The translations under genes were made by a program, and so were the position numbers. Under the pieces are notes generated by a model that was not told the DNA's origin, made no database searches, and worked only from the letters and a program-made list of their open reading frames with translations. This document shows positions 9,480 to 17,865 of a stretch of 64,000 nt of DNA, one piece after another (position 1 is the stretch's first letter; each line of letters opens with the position of its first letter). The DNA comes from Gemmatimonadaceae bacterium (GTDB lineage Bacteria; Gemmatimonadota; Gemmatimonadetes; Gemmatimonadales; Gemmatimonadaceae). The stretch spans positions 1-64,000 of the forward strand of contig JANYHT010000030.1 in the NCBI GenBank assembly GCA_025358925.1. The letters are read 5' to 3'.

Positions 9480-9518
9480 ATCTCGGCGATTCGAACATTC
9501 ATGTTCGGTCGCCGAGAT
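9480..9518. terminator. Long hairpin behind padR
   Basis: A perfect 10-bp outer stem (9480-9489 with 9509-9518) encloses a second 6-bp stem (9492-9497 with 9502-9507) and a four-base loop, 13 bases after the padR stop. No U tract follows directly. It may end the padR transcript or serve as a processing structure. Confidence 0.5.
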
Positions 9519-9534
9519 GACGCTCGACGTACAC

Positions 9535-9554
9535 ACCGCTCCCGCGGTATTTTT
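9535..9554 (+). terminator. Possible intrinsic terminator between padR and the M16 operon
   Basis: A short GC stem ACCGC/GCGGT with loop TCCC is followed by ATTTTT. The stem is only 5 bp, so this is a weak call. The position between padR and the next operon is fitting. Confidence 0.4.
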
Positions 9555-9607
9555 CTCGGGCATGCACGCCGCTCCGGCGTCCGTACCCCCTTGTACCAGA
9601 GAATCCT

Positions 9608-11056
9608 GTGACTCGCGCATCGATTGTGTTTACTGTGGCGGTCGCCTGTGCGACGCTGCCGAGTGCGACCAGTGCCCAATCGTCAAAACACAAATCGGTG
9701 GCTGTCGCTGCGAAGAGCGTCGCACCGCGCATCCCGGTGGAGACATTCATTCTCCCCAACGGATTAACAGTGTTGCTCTCCGTTGATCACTCAGCGCCCG
9801 TTGTCGCGGTGGATGTCGAACATCACGTTGGGTCGAAAAACGAAGAAGTTGGACGCACCGGTTTTGCGCATCTATTCGAGCACGTGATGTTTACCGGTTC
9901 GGGCCACGTGCCGTATGGCTTGCACGATAAATTGACCGAGGGCGTTGGCGGGTCGAACAACGGCTCTACAAACAATGACAAGACCAACTTCTACGAATCG
10001 GTTCCGTCCAACTATCTCGAAACCGAGTTGTGGCTTGAGGCCGATCGATTGGGCTGGTTGCTCGATGCACTCGATATTGCGAAGCTCAACGCGCAGCGGG
10101 ACATCGTGAAAAATGAACGGCGTCAAAGTACTGACAACGTACCGTATGGACGCGTCAGTGAGATCATGGATTCGTACATGTATCCCGATAGTCATCCGTA
10201 TCACTGGCCAGTAATTGGTTCGATGGAAGACTTGAGCGCCGCGTCGGAAGCGGACGTGAAGTCGTTTTTCAAACAGTGGTACGGTCCCAACAATACCGTG
10301 CTGGTGATTGCCGGTGATTTCAATGTTGCGCAAGCGAAGTCGTGGGTGACCAAGTATTTCGGCGCGATCCCGAAGAGCGCAAACGTGAAACGGCCGATCG
10401 TTGCTGCTGCATCGCTGCGCGCTCCGCTCCGATTTGTGTACGAAGACAACGTGTCGCAGCCGCAACTCTTCGTGAGTTGGCCCGGTGTTGGCGTGCGCGG
10501 CACTGATCGTGCCGCGTTGAGTGTGATGGGCGCGATTCTCAGCGGCGACCGTACGCAATGGTTAGCGCAGGAGTTTGTGTTCAATCGCAAATGGGCTTCG
10601 TCCATCAATCTTGGCAGCGGCGCGAACGAGGACGTCGGTACGGTTGAGATGAACGTCGTGCCAACACCTGGCGTAGATCTCACGATGCTGGAAGCGGCCA
10701 TCGATTCCGTCATCACCCGATTTAAAGCAGAAGGACCGACGGCAGAGCAAATGAAGAAGGCCACTGCACGCATCGAGTTCAGTTCATACAATCGCCTACA
10801 ATCCATGCTCGGCAAAGCCACGACGCTGGCGAGTGGTTGGATCTATCACAACAATCCGAGTTGGTATCTCACCGACCTGAACGAGACGATGGCGGTGACG
10901 GCCGCTGACGTGAAGCGCGTCGCGGCGAAATATCTCGTGAACAATCGGATCGTGCTGTCGGCAGTGCCGATTGGCAAGAAAGCGTTGGCATCCAATCCCG
11001 GTCACTCCACCTCCGTGACGTCAAAATTCGCGTCGAAGAAAGAGGTGGGATCATGA
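9608..11056 (+). CDS. M16 family zinc peptidase, catalytic subunit
   Basis: 482 residues starting at GTG 9608, with a signal peptide ending near the SATSAQ segment. The inverted zinc motif HxxEH is at residues 88-92 (HLFEH), and the downstream glutamate region (NVKNERRQ-like segment, here DIVKNERRQSTDN) is present. It has the usual two-lobe M16 layout with LFVSWPGVGVRGTDRAALS in the second lobe. Forms an ATGA overlap with the next gene, an M16 paralogue lacking the zinc site. The pair therefore looks like a heterodimer of active and inactive subunits, similar to mitochondrial processing peptidase and bacterial PqqF/YmxG-type pairs. Periplasmic; substrate unknown. Confidence 0.93.
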   Translation: MTRASIVFTVAVACATLPSATSAQSSKHKSVAVAAKSVAPRIPVETFILPNGLTVLLSVDHSAPVVAVDVEHHVGSKNEEVGRTGFAHLFEHVMFTGSGHVPYGLHDKLTEGVGGSNNGSTNNDKTNFYESVPSNYLETELWLEADRLGWLLDALDIAKLNAQRDIVKNERRQSTDNVPYGRVSEIMDSYMYPDSHPYHWPVIGSMEDLSAASEADVKSFFKQWYGPNNTVLVIAGDFNVAQAKSWVTKYFGAIPKSANVKRPIVAAASLRAPLRFVYEDNVSQPQLFVSWPGVGVRGTDRAALSVMGAILSGDRTQWLAQEFVFNRKWASSINLGSGANEDVGTVEMNVVPTPGVDLTMLEAAIDSVITRFKAEGPTAEQMKKATARIEFSSYNRLQSMLGKATTLASGWIYHNNPSWYLTDLNETMAVTAADVKRVAAKYLVNNRIVLSAVPIGKKALASNPGHSTSVTSKFASKKEVGS

Positions 11057-12501
11057 ACATGTCATGTCGAGCATGGGTGCTTGTACTGCTCGCAAGTGTT
11101 GCGCAGCGCGGTGTGGCACAAAGTGTGAAAGGATCAGCGTTGGATCGTTCGAAAGCGCCGAGTATTGGTGCTGCGCCAACGTTCACGGTGCCGACGTGGA
11201 CGGTCGATACACTTTCGAACGGCGTACGATTGGTCGTGGTGGAAAAACATGATTTGCCCATCGTGTCACTGTCGATTCATTTCAATGGCGGTGCGGATCA
11301 GTTGGGGACGAAGCTGGGCGTCACCGGATTTCTTGGTGCTATGCTGCGCGAAGGGACGACATCGCGCTCGGCCGATCAGTTGAATAACGATCTCGCATTG
11401 CTTGGTACGGCGGTGTCGTTCGGCGTGGGAAACGAGAATGGAAGCGCAGGGTTCTCGTCACTGTCGCGCACGTTCGATCAAACGGCGGCAATCATGATGG
11501 ACATGATGTTGCATTCGACGTTTCCCGCTGCATCGCTCGAACGGTTACGCACGCAATCCCTTGCGGCTTATGCGCGCGGACAGGATGTGGTAGGACAGAT
11601 AGCCGCGCAAATCACTCCGGCGCTGCTGTACGGAAATCAGCCGTATGGGAAGGTTGCGAATGACGCGGATCTCAAAGCCGTCACGCGCGACGACGTAGCG
11701 AATTTAGCCAAGCAATTTTTTGTACCAGTCAACGCGACGGCATACATCGTCGGCGACATGACGCGTGCACAGGCGAAATCCAAACTTGAATCGGCGTTCA
11801 AAGTGTGGCCCGCGAGCGGTACCAAGCTTGCCGTGACATACCCGACCGCACCGCTGCCGGCGCCCACCACGATCTATCTGGTGGACATGCCCAACAAGCC
11901 ACAATCGGAGCTGGTACTCTCGCGGACGATCGTGCCCGAGTACTCACCGGACATGGCGAAAGTCGACGTCATGAACGCCATCATGGGCGGCATGTTTCAG
12001 TCCCGCTTGAACTCGAACATTCGCGAAGTACATGGCTACAGCTACGGTTTTAATTCACGAACGTTTTGGTTGAAAGGACCGGGGTCGCAGCGCGCGCAGG
12101 GAGCGGTGACACGTGAAAAGACCGACAGTTCGCTGATCGAAGCGATGAAAGAAATTCGCGGAATGACCGGTGGAATTCCGGTGACCGCAGACGAACTGAC
12201 GGCCGCAAAAAACTCGTTGACGCTCTCGTTGCCATCGCGCGTGCAATCCGTGGGAGGAATTTCGGGAGTGGTGTCGCGTATCGTTGACGAGCATTTACCG
12301 AAAGATTGGTGGGCACAGTACATCGCCGCCGTGAACGCCACGACGTCGACCGACGTAGCTGACGTGACAAAAAAGTATATGGATCCCGACCATCTTGTGA
12401 TCCTCATCGTTGGTGACGGGGTCAAGATTGCTGATGCAGTGAAAGCGACGGGCATTGCGCCAATCGTGAAGCTCGACAAAGCGGGGAAGAAGATCCCATG
12501 A
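11053..12501 (+). CDS. M16 family peptidase-like protein, non-catalytic partner
   Basis: 482 residues with a signal peptide (cleaved near GVAQ). The HxxEH zinc motif is replaced by GAMLREGTTSRSADQLNND, so this copy should be inactive. It keeps the substrate-binding Arg/Tyr element typical of inactive partners (REVHGYSYGFNSRTFW, residues ~320-335). ATGA overlap with the catalytic subunit upstream and another ATGA overlap with the metallophosphatase downstream show translational coupling of all three genes. Confidence 0.92.
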   Translation: MNMSCRAWVLVLLASVAQRGVAQSVKGSALDRSKAPSIGAAPTFTVPTWTVDTLSNGVRLVVVEKHDLPIVSLSIHFNGGADQLGTKLGVTGFLGAMLREGTTSRSADQLNNDLALLGTAVSFGVGNENGSAGFSSLSRTFDQTAAIMMDMMLHSTFPAASLERLRTQSLAAYARGQDVVGQIAAQITPALLYGNQPYGKVANDADLKAVTRDDVANLAKQFFVPVNATAYIVGDMTRAQAKSKLESAFKVWPASGTKLAVTYPTAPLPAPTTIYLVDMPNKPQSELVLSRTIVPEYSPDMAKVDVMNAIMGGMFQSRLNSNIREVHGYSYGFNSRTFWLKGPGSQRAQGAVTREKTDSSLIEAMKEIRGMTGGIPVTADELTAAKNSLTLSLPSRVQSVGGISGVVSRIVDEHLPKDWWAQYIAAVNATTSTDVADVTKKYMDPDHLVILIVGDGVKIADAVKATGIAPIVKLDKAGKKIP

Positions 12502-13676
12502 GTGTTGCCTTTTTCGATGTGCGTGGAGTGCGGATCGCCGCACTCACCCTGACACTTGTTGCGGCAACACATCCAGCATCCGTGTTGGCACAGCGAGCCG
12601 TGACAATTCCGCGCGACTCACTGGTGGCGTCGTTGGCACCTAAGGTGCCGCTTCCCTCTGAGGCGTCGACGGCAAGCGTGACGAAGTTTTCGTTCATCGC
12701 CTATGGTGACACGCGTGGTCGCCATGATGGTGTGGACGTGCAAGCCGAACATACGTTGGTGGTCGAATCGATGTTGGGCACGATTAAGGCGGCGGCATCG
12801 ACCGATCCCATCCGATTTGTCTTGCAGAGTGGCGACGCGGTAGTAAATGGCAGTGTGGCGGCACAGCTCGCGGTGAGTTATGTGCCGCTGATCAATCGAC
12901 TGACGCAGGACGGTGGTGTGCCGTACCTGTTGTCGGTGGGCAATCATGACGTTGGAAACTCGGTCGACCTCAGCGATGCGCGTCGACTCGCCGGTTTGCG
13001 CAACTACTTCACGGTGAATGCGAATCTCATTCCCGCCGAAGGCACACCGCGTCGATTGAAGGGTTACCCGACATATGCCTTTGGCTACGGCAATACGTTT
13101 TTCATCGCGTTCGATTCGGATATTCCCGCCGACGAAGTACAATTTGCCTGGGTGAAAGCCCAGTTGGATGGACTAGACCGCAAGCGCTATGTGAACATCG
13201 CGCTGTTCTTTCACCATCCGCCGTTTTCGTCTGGTCCGCACGGCGGCGCGACTCTCGAAACACAAGCCGCGACGATTCGTAGCAAATGGATGCCGTTGTT
13301 TCGTCTGCATCATGTGAAACTCTTGCTCACGGGGCATGAGCACTTGTACGAGCATTGGGTGGAACGCTACACCGACGCGTCAGGCGTGCATCGCATTGAT
13401 CAAATTGTGAGCGGCGGCGGTGGGGCGCCACTCTATCAATACACGGGCGAGCCAGATCTTCGCGCATACCTCGATGCCAACGCCGAACAAAAAGTGTCGA
13501 TGCAACACCTCGCGCGAGCCTCGGTAGATCCGGGCGCCAATCCATTTCATTACGTCGTCGTTCATGTGGATGGTGCAAAGATCAGTCTCGAGGTCGTCGG
13601 CGTCGACTGGGGGCGAGGGTTCGCGCCGTATCGCTCGAACTCGGCGACCATGAACGACAGTACGCCGTCACGTTGA
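12498..13676 (+). CDS. Exported calcineurin-like metallophosphoesterase
   Basis: 392 residues with a signal peptide (ATHPASVLAQ). The metallophosphoesterase motifs appear in order: GDTRG (D-x-R variant of the first DxH), GDAVVNG, GNHDVGN, FHHPPFSSGPHGG and LTGHEHLYEH. This matches Pfam Metallophos (PF00149), as in purple acid phosphatases and phosphodiesterases. Third gene of the M16 operon by ATGA overlap. Likely periplasmic; substrate unknown. Confidence 0.9.
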   Translation: MSVAFFDVRGVRIAALTLTLVAATHPASVLAQRAVTIPRDSLVASLAPKVPLPSEASTASVTKFSFIAYGDTRGRHDGVDVQAEHTLVVESMLGTIKAAASTDPIRFVLQSGDAVVNGSVAAQLAVSYVPLINRLTQDGGVPYLLSVGNHDVGNSVDLSDARRLAGLRNYFTVNANLIPAEGTPRRLKGYPTYAFGYGNTFFIAFDSDIPADEVQFAWVKAQLDGLDRKRYVNIALFFHHPPFSSGPHGGATLETQAATIRSKWMPLFRLHHVKLLLTGHEHLYEHWVERYTDASGVHRIDQIVSGGGGAPLYQYTGEPDLRAYLDANAEQKVSMQHLARASVDPGANPFHYVVVHVDGAKISLEVVGVDWGRGFAPYRSNSATMNDSTPSR

Positions 13677-13680
13677 ACCG

Positions 13681-13918
13681 CTGACCGCGTGATTCGCGGT
13701 GCTGTTGTTTGTTGTGTCTGCTGGTAAACCACATCAACAGCTAACCGCGAATTACGCGAATGACGCGAATTTGAACGGAGCGTAAGCTGGCTGACGGGTC
13801 GCGCCATTTTTTTGAAGGGGTACAGCAAAAAAATCCGTACGCGCGCATGGTGTTTCGGTGCTGTTCATGTACAGCCTTTGAAGATCTCAGCGCACCGCTA
13901 CTCGCCAACCGTGCCAGT
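13681..13918. repeat. 238-bp tandem repeat, copy 1, with internal palindrome
   Basis: This copy and the next are nearly identical with a period of 238 bases, checked at three landmarks: GATTCGCGGT at 13691/13929, GAAGGGGT at 13813/14051 and GATCTCAG at 13883/14120. The first ~80 bases fold into a hairpin: an arm with TGATTCGCGGTGCTGTTG pairs with CAACAGCTAACCGCGAATTA across a loop of about 27 bases. A block of CGCGAAT-like 9-base units follows. No coding capacity was recognised. Confidence 0.85.
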
Positions 13919-14156
13919 CAATTCGCGTGATTCGCGGTGCTGTTGTTTGTTGTGTGTGCTGGTAAACCACATCAACAGCTGACCGCGAATTACGCGAATG
14001 ACGCGAATTTGAACGGAGCGTAAGCTGGCTGGCGGTTCGCGCCATTTTTTGAAGGGGTACAGCACAAAAATCCGTACGCGCGCATGGTGTTTCGGTGCTG
14101 TTCATGTAAAGGCTTGGAAGATCTCAGCGCACCGCTACTCGCCAACCGCTGCAATC
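13919..14156. repeat. 238-bp tandem repeat, copy 2
   Basis: Near-identical to copy 1, with a few substitutions and small indels (for example in the poly-T stretch at 14045). The hairpin arms are slightly longer here, since both begin or end with ATTCGCG/CGCGAAT. Ends with CTCAGCGCACCGCTACTCGC as in copy 1. Confidence 0.85.
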
Positions 14157-14215
14157 AATTCGCGTGATTCGCGTAATTCGCGGTGCGGTTGTTTGTCTGT
14201 TGTCCGCCAGTACGC
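14157..14215. repeat. Partial third copy of the 238-bp repeat
   Basis: Starts with the same CGCGTGATTCGCG element, carries an extra GTAATTCGCG unit, keeps GGTTGTTTGT, then diverges. It ends before the heptamer repeat at 14235. Confidence 0.7.
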
Positions 14216-14234
14216 CGAACCAACGCATCACCCA

Positions 14235-14255
14235 GTCCCTAGTCCCTAATCCCTA
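14235..14255. repeat. Three tandem heptamers RTCCCTA (second site)
   Basis: GTCCCTA, GTCCCTA and ATCCCTA occur back to back and end five bases before the ATG at 14261. Same units as at 8745-8765 in a different order. Confidence 0.8.
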
Positions 14256-14260
14256 GATCC

Positions 14261-14662
14261 ATGCCGCACATCCACGGTTCCTTCGACGTTGCACTCAAAC
14301 CACAGCCGTACATCGATGGTGTCGGCGACCCAGGTATTGGCCGCATGGCCATCTCCAAGCAGTTCCATGGCGATCTCGAGGCCGAAAGCAAAGGCGAAAT
14401 GATCGCCGCGAGCAGCGACGTCAAAGGCTCAGCGGGTTATGTCGCCATGGAACGCGTCGTCGGGACGATGCTCGGCAAAAGGGGCACGTTCGTGCTACAG
14501 CATAGCTCCACCATGAATCGCGGTGAGCCTACGCAGAGCATCACCGTCGTACCAGACTCAGGAACCGACGAGCTCACTGGATTGTCGGGGTCGATGACCA
14601 TTACAATCATCGAAAAAAAGCATTTTTACGATTTCACATTTACGTTGCACAAAGCGCACTAA
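14261..14662 (+). CDS. DUF3224 domain protein
   Basis: 133 residues, the normal full length for DUF3224 (PF11528). Typical parts are HGSFDVALKPQP at the N-terminus, ISKQFHGDLEAESKGEMIA, YVAMERVVGTMLGKRGTFVL and the end ITIIEKKHFYDFTFTL. The family is cytoplasmic with an allene-oxide-cyclase-like barrel, and its biochemical role is unknown. The start codon follows the heptamer repeat with no clear ribosome site, which is unusual. Followed 25 bases later by the methyltransferase gene. Confidence 0.9.
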   Translation: MPHIHGSFDVALKPQPYIDGVGDPGIGRMAISKQFHGDLEAESKGEMIAASSDVKGSAGYVAMERVVGTMLGKRGTFVLQHSSTMNRGEPTQSITVVPDSGTDELTGLSGSMTITIIEKKHFYDFTFTLHKAH

Positions 14663-14687
14663 CCACCCGCGTCGCTGGAGCGCCGAC

Positions 14688-15362
14688 ATGAATCAATCGA
14701 TCTGGAACGCCGTCGACGAATACATCGCCGATGTGATGATTCCGCCCGATGCCGCGTTGGAGCACGCGCTTGCGTCAAGTGTGGCTGCTGGACTTCCGGC
14801 TATCAGTGTTGCACCCAACCAGGGCAAGCTGTTGCAACTGATCGCGCGCATGCTCAACGCGCGTCGCATTCTCGAGATCGGCACGCTTGGCGGATACAGC
14901 ACCATCTGGATGGCCCGCGCACTACCAACCGACGGTCAACTGATCACGCTTGAGTATGACGCGCACCACGCAGCGGTTGCACGTGAGAACATTGCGCACG
15001 CCGGCCTCTCAGCACTCGTCGATGTTCGCGTCGGTCGAGCCATTGAAACGCTATCCATGCTTGCATCAGAGCAAGCAGGACCATTCGATCTGATATTTAT
15101 CGATGCGGATAAGGCCAATATCCCCGCGTATTTCGAGTGGTCGCTCAACCTTGCCCGTGAAGGCAGCGTGATTGTCGTGGACAATGTTATTCGCGACGGC
15201 CATGTCGTCGATAACGACAGCACCGATGCAAATGTCTTGGGTGTCCGTCGCTTAAACGAGGAGTTACGTACGAACCGCCGAGTCGATGCGACATGCTTGC
15301 AAACGGTGGGGAGCAAAGGCTATGATGGGCTCACGATCGCGCGTGTCATGGCGGTTGTGTAA
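14688..15362 (+). CDS. SAM-dependent O-methyltransferase (family 3, catechol/caffeoyl-CoA type)
   Basis: 224 residues. SAM-binding motifs: ILEIGTLGGYSTIWMA (motif I) and the acidic residue in LITLEYDAHH. The metal and catalytic region DLIFIDADKANIPAYFEW and VVDNVIRDG is characteristic of PF01596 O-methyltransferases that use Mg2+ to methylate vicinal hydroxyls. Cytoplasmic. Substrate cannot be told from sequence. Confidence 0.92.
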   Translation: MNQSIWNAVDEYIADVMIPPDAALEHALASSVAAGLPAISVAPNQGKLLQLIARMLNARRILEIGTLGGYSTIWMARALPTDGQLITLEYDAHHAAVARENIAHAGLSALVDVRVGRAIETLSMLASEQAGPFDLIFIDADKANIPAYFEWSLNLAREGSVIVVDNVIRDGHVVDNDSTDANVLGVRRLNEELRTNRRVDATCLQTVGSKGYDGLTIARVMAVV

Positions 15363-15389
15363 CGCTGATCATTCGCGCGGAGGAGTACT

Positions 15390-15695
15390 GTGGGTACCGC
15401 CGTTATCGCCATTATTGTTCGTCAAGAACGCGAACTCGTTGAACACTTTCGGCAGATGCGCGCGATAAGCGTGCAAACCGCGCAACCGCTCTCCACGTTG
15501 GGTGTGGAGCAAAATTCCGCGTGGAATCGGCTGGTGGTTCGATCAATCATTCGCACAACACCCAGCGGCGATTGTTGGCTCGATGAAGCAACGTGGGAAG
15601 CGTTCAACACCAAACGACGTCGCTCAACGATGGTCATGCTTACTATCGTGATTGGCCTGCTTATCATTTCAGCGGTTGTAGCGCTGAGGCGCTGA
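15390..15695 (+). CDS. Small tail-anchored-like protein of unknown function
   Basis: 101 residues from GTG 15390, supported by a good ribosome site (GGAGGAG at 15378-15385). The soluble N-terminal ~75 residues contain EHFRQMRAISVQTAQPLSTL and a Trp-rich part (CWLDEATWEAF). A single C-terminal helix (MVMLTIVIGLLIISAVVAL) ends in RR. No family recognised. Confidence 0.6.
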   Translation: MGTAVIAIIVRQERELVEHFRQMRAISVQTAQPLSTLGVEQNSAWNRLVVRSIIRTTPSGDCWLDEATWEAFNTKRRRSTMVMLTIVIGLLIISAVVALRR

Positions 15696-15718
15696 AAATT
15701 ACTGCGCGCGCGAAAACG

Positions 15719-16090
15719 TCAGCTCCCGCGCGCGGCCGCCAACGCGAGACATATCCAACCGGCGATAAAACACACGCCGCCCAACGGCGTAATGGCGCCG
15801 AGTGCACGGACGTCGGTGAGTGCCATGGCGTAGAGTGAGCCGGAAAACAGCACGGTGCCCGCGAGAAAGAGCCAACCGCTGGCGTTTGCCAGTGATCCGG
15901 GAAATCGCGTCACCACCCATGCGGCGGCGATGAGCGCGACCGCGTGATACATCTGATAACGCGCACCAGTTTCAAACACTTCCAGCATGCGAGGTTCGAG
16001 TTTGGCGCGCAGCGCGTGTGCGCCAAAGGCACCCGCGGCCACACCGAGGGCGCCCGAGATTGCGCCGATCATCACGAAGAGTCGTTCCAT
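15719..16090 (-). CDS. DUF423 family membrane protein
   Basis: 123 residues from the ATG at 16090; the longer frame upstream lacks the conserved N-terminus. Four hydrophobic helices, with the family signature GALGVAAGAFGAHALR at the start, MYHAVALIA in the middle and TPLGGVCFIAGWICLA at the end. Matches DUF423 (PF04241, related to YgdD/TMEM256), inner-membrane proteins of unknown role. Convergent with the small protein at 15390. Confidence 0.9.
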   Translation of the reverse strand: MERLFVMIGAISGALGVAAGAFGAHALRAKLEPRMLEVFETGARYQMYHAVALIAAAWVVTRFPGSLANASGWLFLAGTVLFSGSLYAMALTDVRALGAITPLGGVCFIAGWICLALAAARGS

Positions 16091-16100
16091 GATGCGAAAC

Positions 16101-16727
16101 CTAACCTCGCCACCCAGGAAGGTCGTGCGCAGCACTCTCGCGAGCGAGGACGGCACACGCGGCGGCATCCGCCTCGAAATGTCCCGTAGGGTGTGGCATC
16201 ACTTCACGCAGCCACAGCGCCCAGTGAAATTCTGCAAACGGCACATCCACTTTGTCGACGGCGTCGCGTTCTCGGATGGCCCACGCGAGTGAGCGATAGT
16301 AGTCGTCGCCCAGCGCGCGTAACGAGTCCGGAATTTCTTCTGCGGGACGCGGACCGTGCCCGTTGACATCGTATCGCCACACCCAATCGTGCGTCTGCAT
16401 CCGCGTCCAAAACGTGGGCACATCGAGAACGCCCCACGCGGCAACGATGCGACCGTGCAATCGGTTGTCGGACGAGGCGTCGAGCATCGCCCGCGCTAAA
16501 TGATGTCGGTCCACAATGTACGGTCGACCATGCGGACCGATCACCAACGGCGCTTCGCGAGCGACCAGATATTCGTGGCGCTCGACTTTGTCCATGCGCT
16601 GCAATTTCGCGGCCCGCCATCGCACCTCTTCCATACCCACGCCAAACTGCGTAGGATGCAAAATGTCCGGGCTGACCCGACAACTATCGCCTTCTTCGAG
16701 ATGCGGTGCGTAATCGAGTTTCGGCAT
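16101..16727 (-). CDS. ParB-like nuclease domain protein (ParBc_2 type)
   Basis: 208 residues. The region DILHPTQFGVGMEEVRWRA, then PLVIGPHGRPYIVDRHHLAR, matches the putative ParB-like nuclease family PF08857, which is distinct from chromosome-partitioning ParB. The C-terminal part is rich in Trp and His (FWTRMQTHDWVWRYDVNGHG, FAEFHWALWLREVM). Activity of this family is not well established; a stand-alone gene with no parA nearby argues against plasmid partition. Ten bases upstream of the DUF423 gene in the same direction. Confidence 0.8.
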   Translation of the reverse strand: MPKLDYAPHLEEGDSCRVSPDILHPTQFGVGMEEVRWRAAKLQRMDKVERHEYLVAREAPLVIGPHGRPYIVDRHHLARAMLDASSDNRLHGRIVAAWGVLDVPTFWTRMQTHDWVWRYDVNGHGPRPAEEIPDSLRALGDDYYRSLAWAIRERDAVDKVDVPFAEFHWALWLREVMPHPTGHFEADAAACAVLARESAAHDLPGWRG

Positions 16728-16738
16728 ACAAGGAAGCG

Positions 16739-17214
16739 ATGAGATTCGAGCGAAACGTCACGATGCGAAACGTTACTACGCGATGCATCGCAATACTGGT
16801 CGGGCTGGCCACGACCATCGCGTTCGCCGGCAGTTGCCGTGCACCAACACTAACGCCAGACGACATCGTACGCGTGCAACGCGCCGCACTGACGGCGCTC
16901 TTTCTGCACCGCGAACATGCGCAACAACTCACACTCTGGCGCGGCACACGACGGCAGGCGCCATGCTTGAACAATTTTTCCAATCGCATCCCACCGGATG
17001 GGATGCATGGTACGCGAAATATCCTGGCAGCAACGGTGTCATCGAACTCACCGCCCCGAGACTGAGCACCAGATCCCGCCACGAGGCCACGCTCTTGATC
17101 GCGCGCACCTGTGGTGATCATTGTCGCTCAGTGTGGCGGCTCACGGCGCAACGGGCGCCTGATGGCGAATGGAACATCACCGTCATTACCGCGCTGCTCT
17201 TACCAAAACTTTAA
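16739..17214 (+). pseudogene. Small exported protein gene broken by a frameshift
   Basis: The ATG at 16739 opens a frame with a lipoprotein-like signal (ILVGLATTIAFAGSC) and a helix TPDDIVRVQRAALTALFLHR. It turns into low-quality sequence after LWRGTRRQAP near 16960. The next frame continues sensibly as MLEQFFQSHPTGWDAWYAKY, then LLIARTCGDHCRSVWRL and DGEWNITVITALLLPKL, and stops at 17214. One missing base near the CC before ATGCTTG (about 16961) explains the break. No named family; looks like a small periplasmic protein with a paired-cysteine motif (CGDHC). Confidence 0.6.
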
Positions 17215-17216
17215 GA

Positions 17217-17248
17217 ACGCGCCGCCCGACTGAACGGCGCGTCCTTTT
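17217..17248. terminator. Bidirectional intrinsic terminator
   Basis: A perfect 8-bp stem ACGCGCCG/CGGCGCGT with a 10-base loop is followed by CCTTTT. It lies between two convergent genes ending at 17214 and 17263. Confidence 0.7.
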
Positions 17249-17262
17249 GCAATGATCGCGTG

Positions 17263-17781
17263 CTAGGCGGACGCCTTCGTACTGGGCTCACTTTCATCAT
17301 GCGGCCCGTCCGCGTCACCCTCAAGCTCCGCATCAATTTCAGCGATAATCTCTGCGTCGATCTCGGCATCAAGTTCTGCATCAAGCGCCGGATCAGCAGC
17401 GACTGGCGCGGCTGCAACAGCAGGGGCCGGTCGCAACCCACGACGCCAATGCGACGCCACCGGCTCCGCACGACGCACCATCAAGTCGTGGTAATACGTC
17501 ACGACGCGCTCTTGGATGTCAGCCTGCTTATCATCATCAGTGGCGCGAAAGGGCGCGTAGCGGTGACGATCGTCCGTCGACACACCAAACCACCACCAAG
17601 CATCCTTACGGCCGCCGGTCGCGGCCTCGATACGGCAGGAAAATCGCTTGCCGTCATGTTCGAAATCAAATGCGTCTAACAGTGGAGCCTCGTTGATAGC
17701 GATTGACGAAAGATAAACTAGTTGACGCCAGGGGGTGGTGAGGAGCACGTCACACGATGGCCCGCGATACTTTTTCGCCAT
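17263..17781 (-). CDS. Conserved hypothetical protein with acidic C-terminal tail
   Basis: 172 residues from ATG 17781 (MAKKYRGPSC). The globular N-terminal part contains LVYLSSIAINEAPLLDAFDF and KDAWWWFGVSTDDRHRYAPF. A proline/alanine linker leads to a strongly acidic tail with near-repeats of DAELDAEIDAEIIAEIDAEL. No family recognised. The tail suggests either a charged interaction surface or simple low-complexity expansion. Divergent from the HNH gene. Confidence 0.6.
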   Translation of the reverse strand: MAKKYRGPSCDVLLTTPWRQLVYLSSIAINEAPLLDAFDFEHDGKRFSCRIEAATGGRKDAWWWFGVSTDDRHRYAPFRATDDDKQADIQERVVTYYHDLMVRRAEPVASHWRRGLRPAPAVAAAPVAADPALDAELDAEIDAEIIAEIDAELEGDADGPHDESEPSTKASA

Positions 17782-17865
17782 CAGGCTAAACTTCCGAATG
17801 CTTCTGGACTCATTCATTCACACAGTTGCCGCTACGGAAGACCCGGCCACCCTTGGTGAGCGCGC

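Noticed and set aside
9872-10558. Long open frame on the minus strand inside the M16 gene
   Set aside because: It lies wholly inside a strongly supported peptidase gene, is rich in His and Arg and has no motif; a GC-driven antisense shadow.
13681-14215. Tandem repeats as a possible CRISPR array
   Set aside because: The unit is ~238 bp and near-identical throughout, with no short repeats separated by unique spacers and no cas genes nearby.
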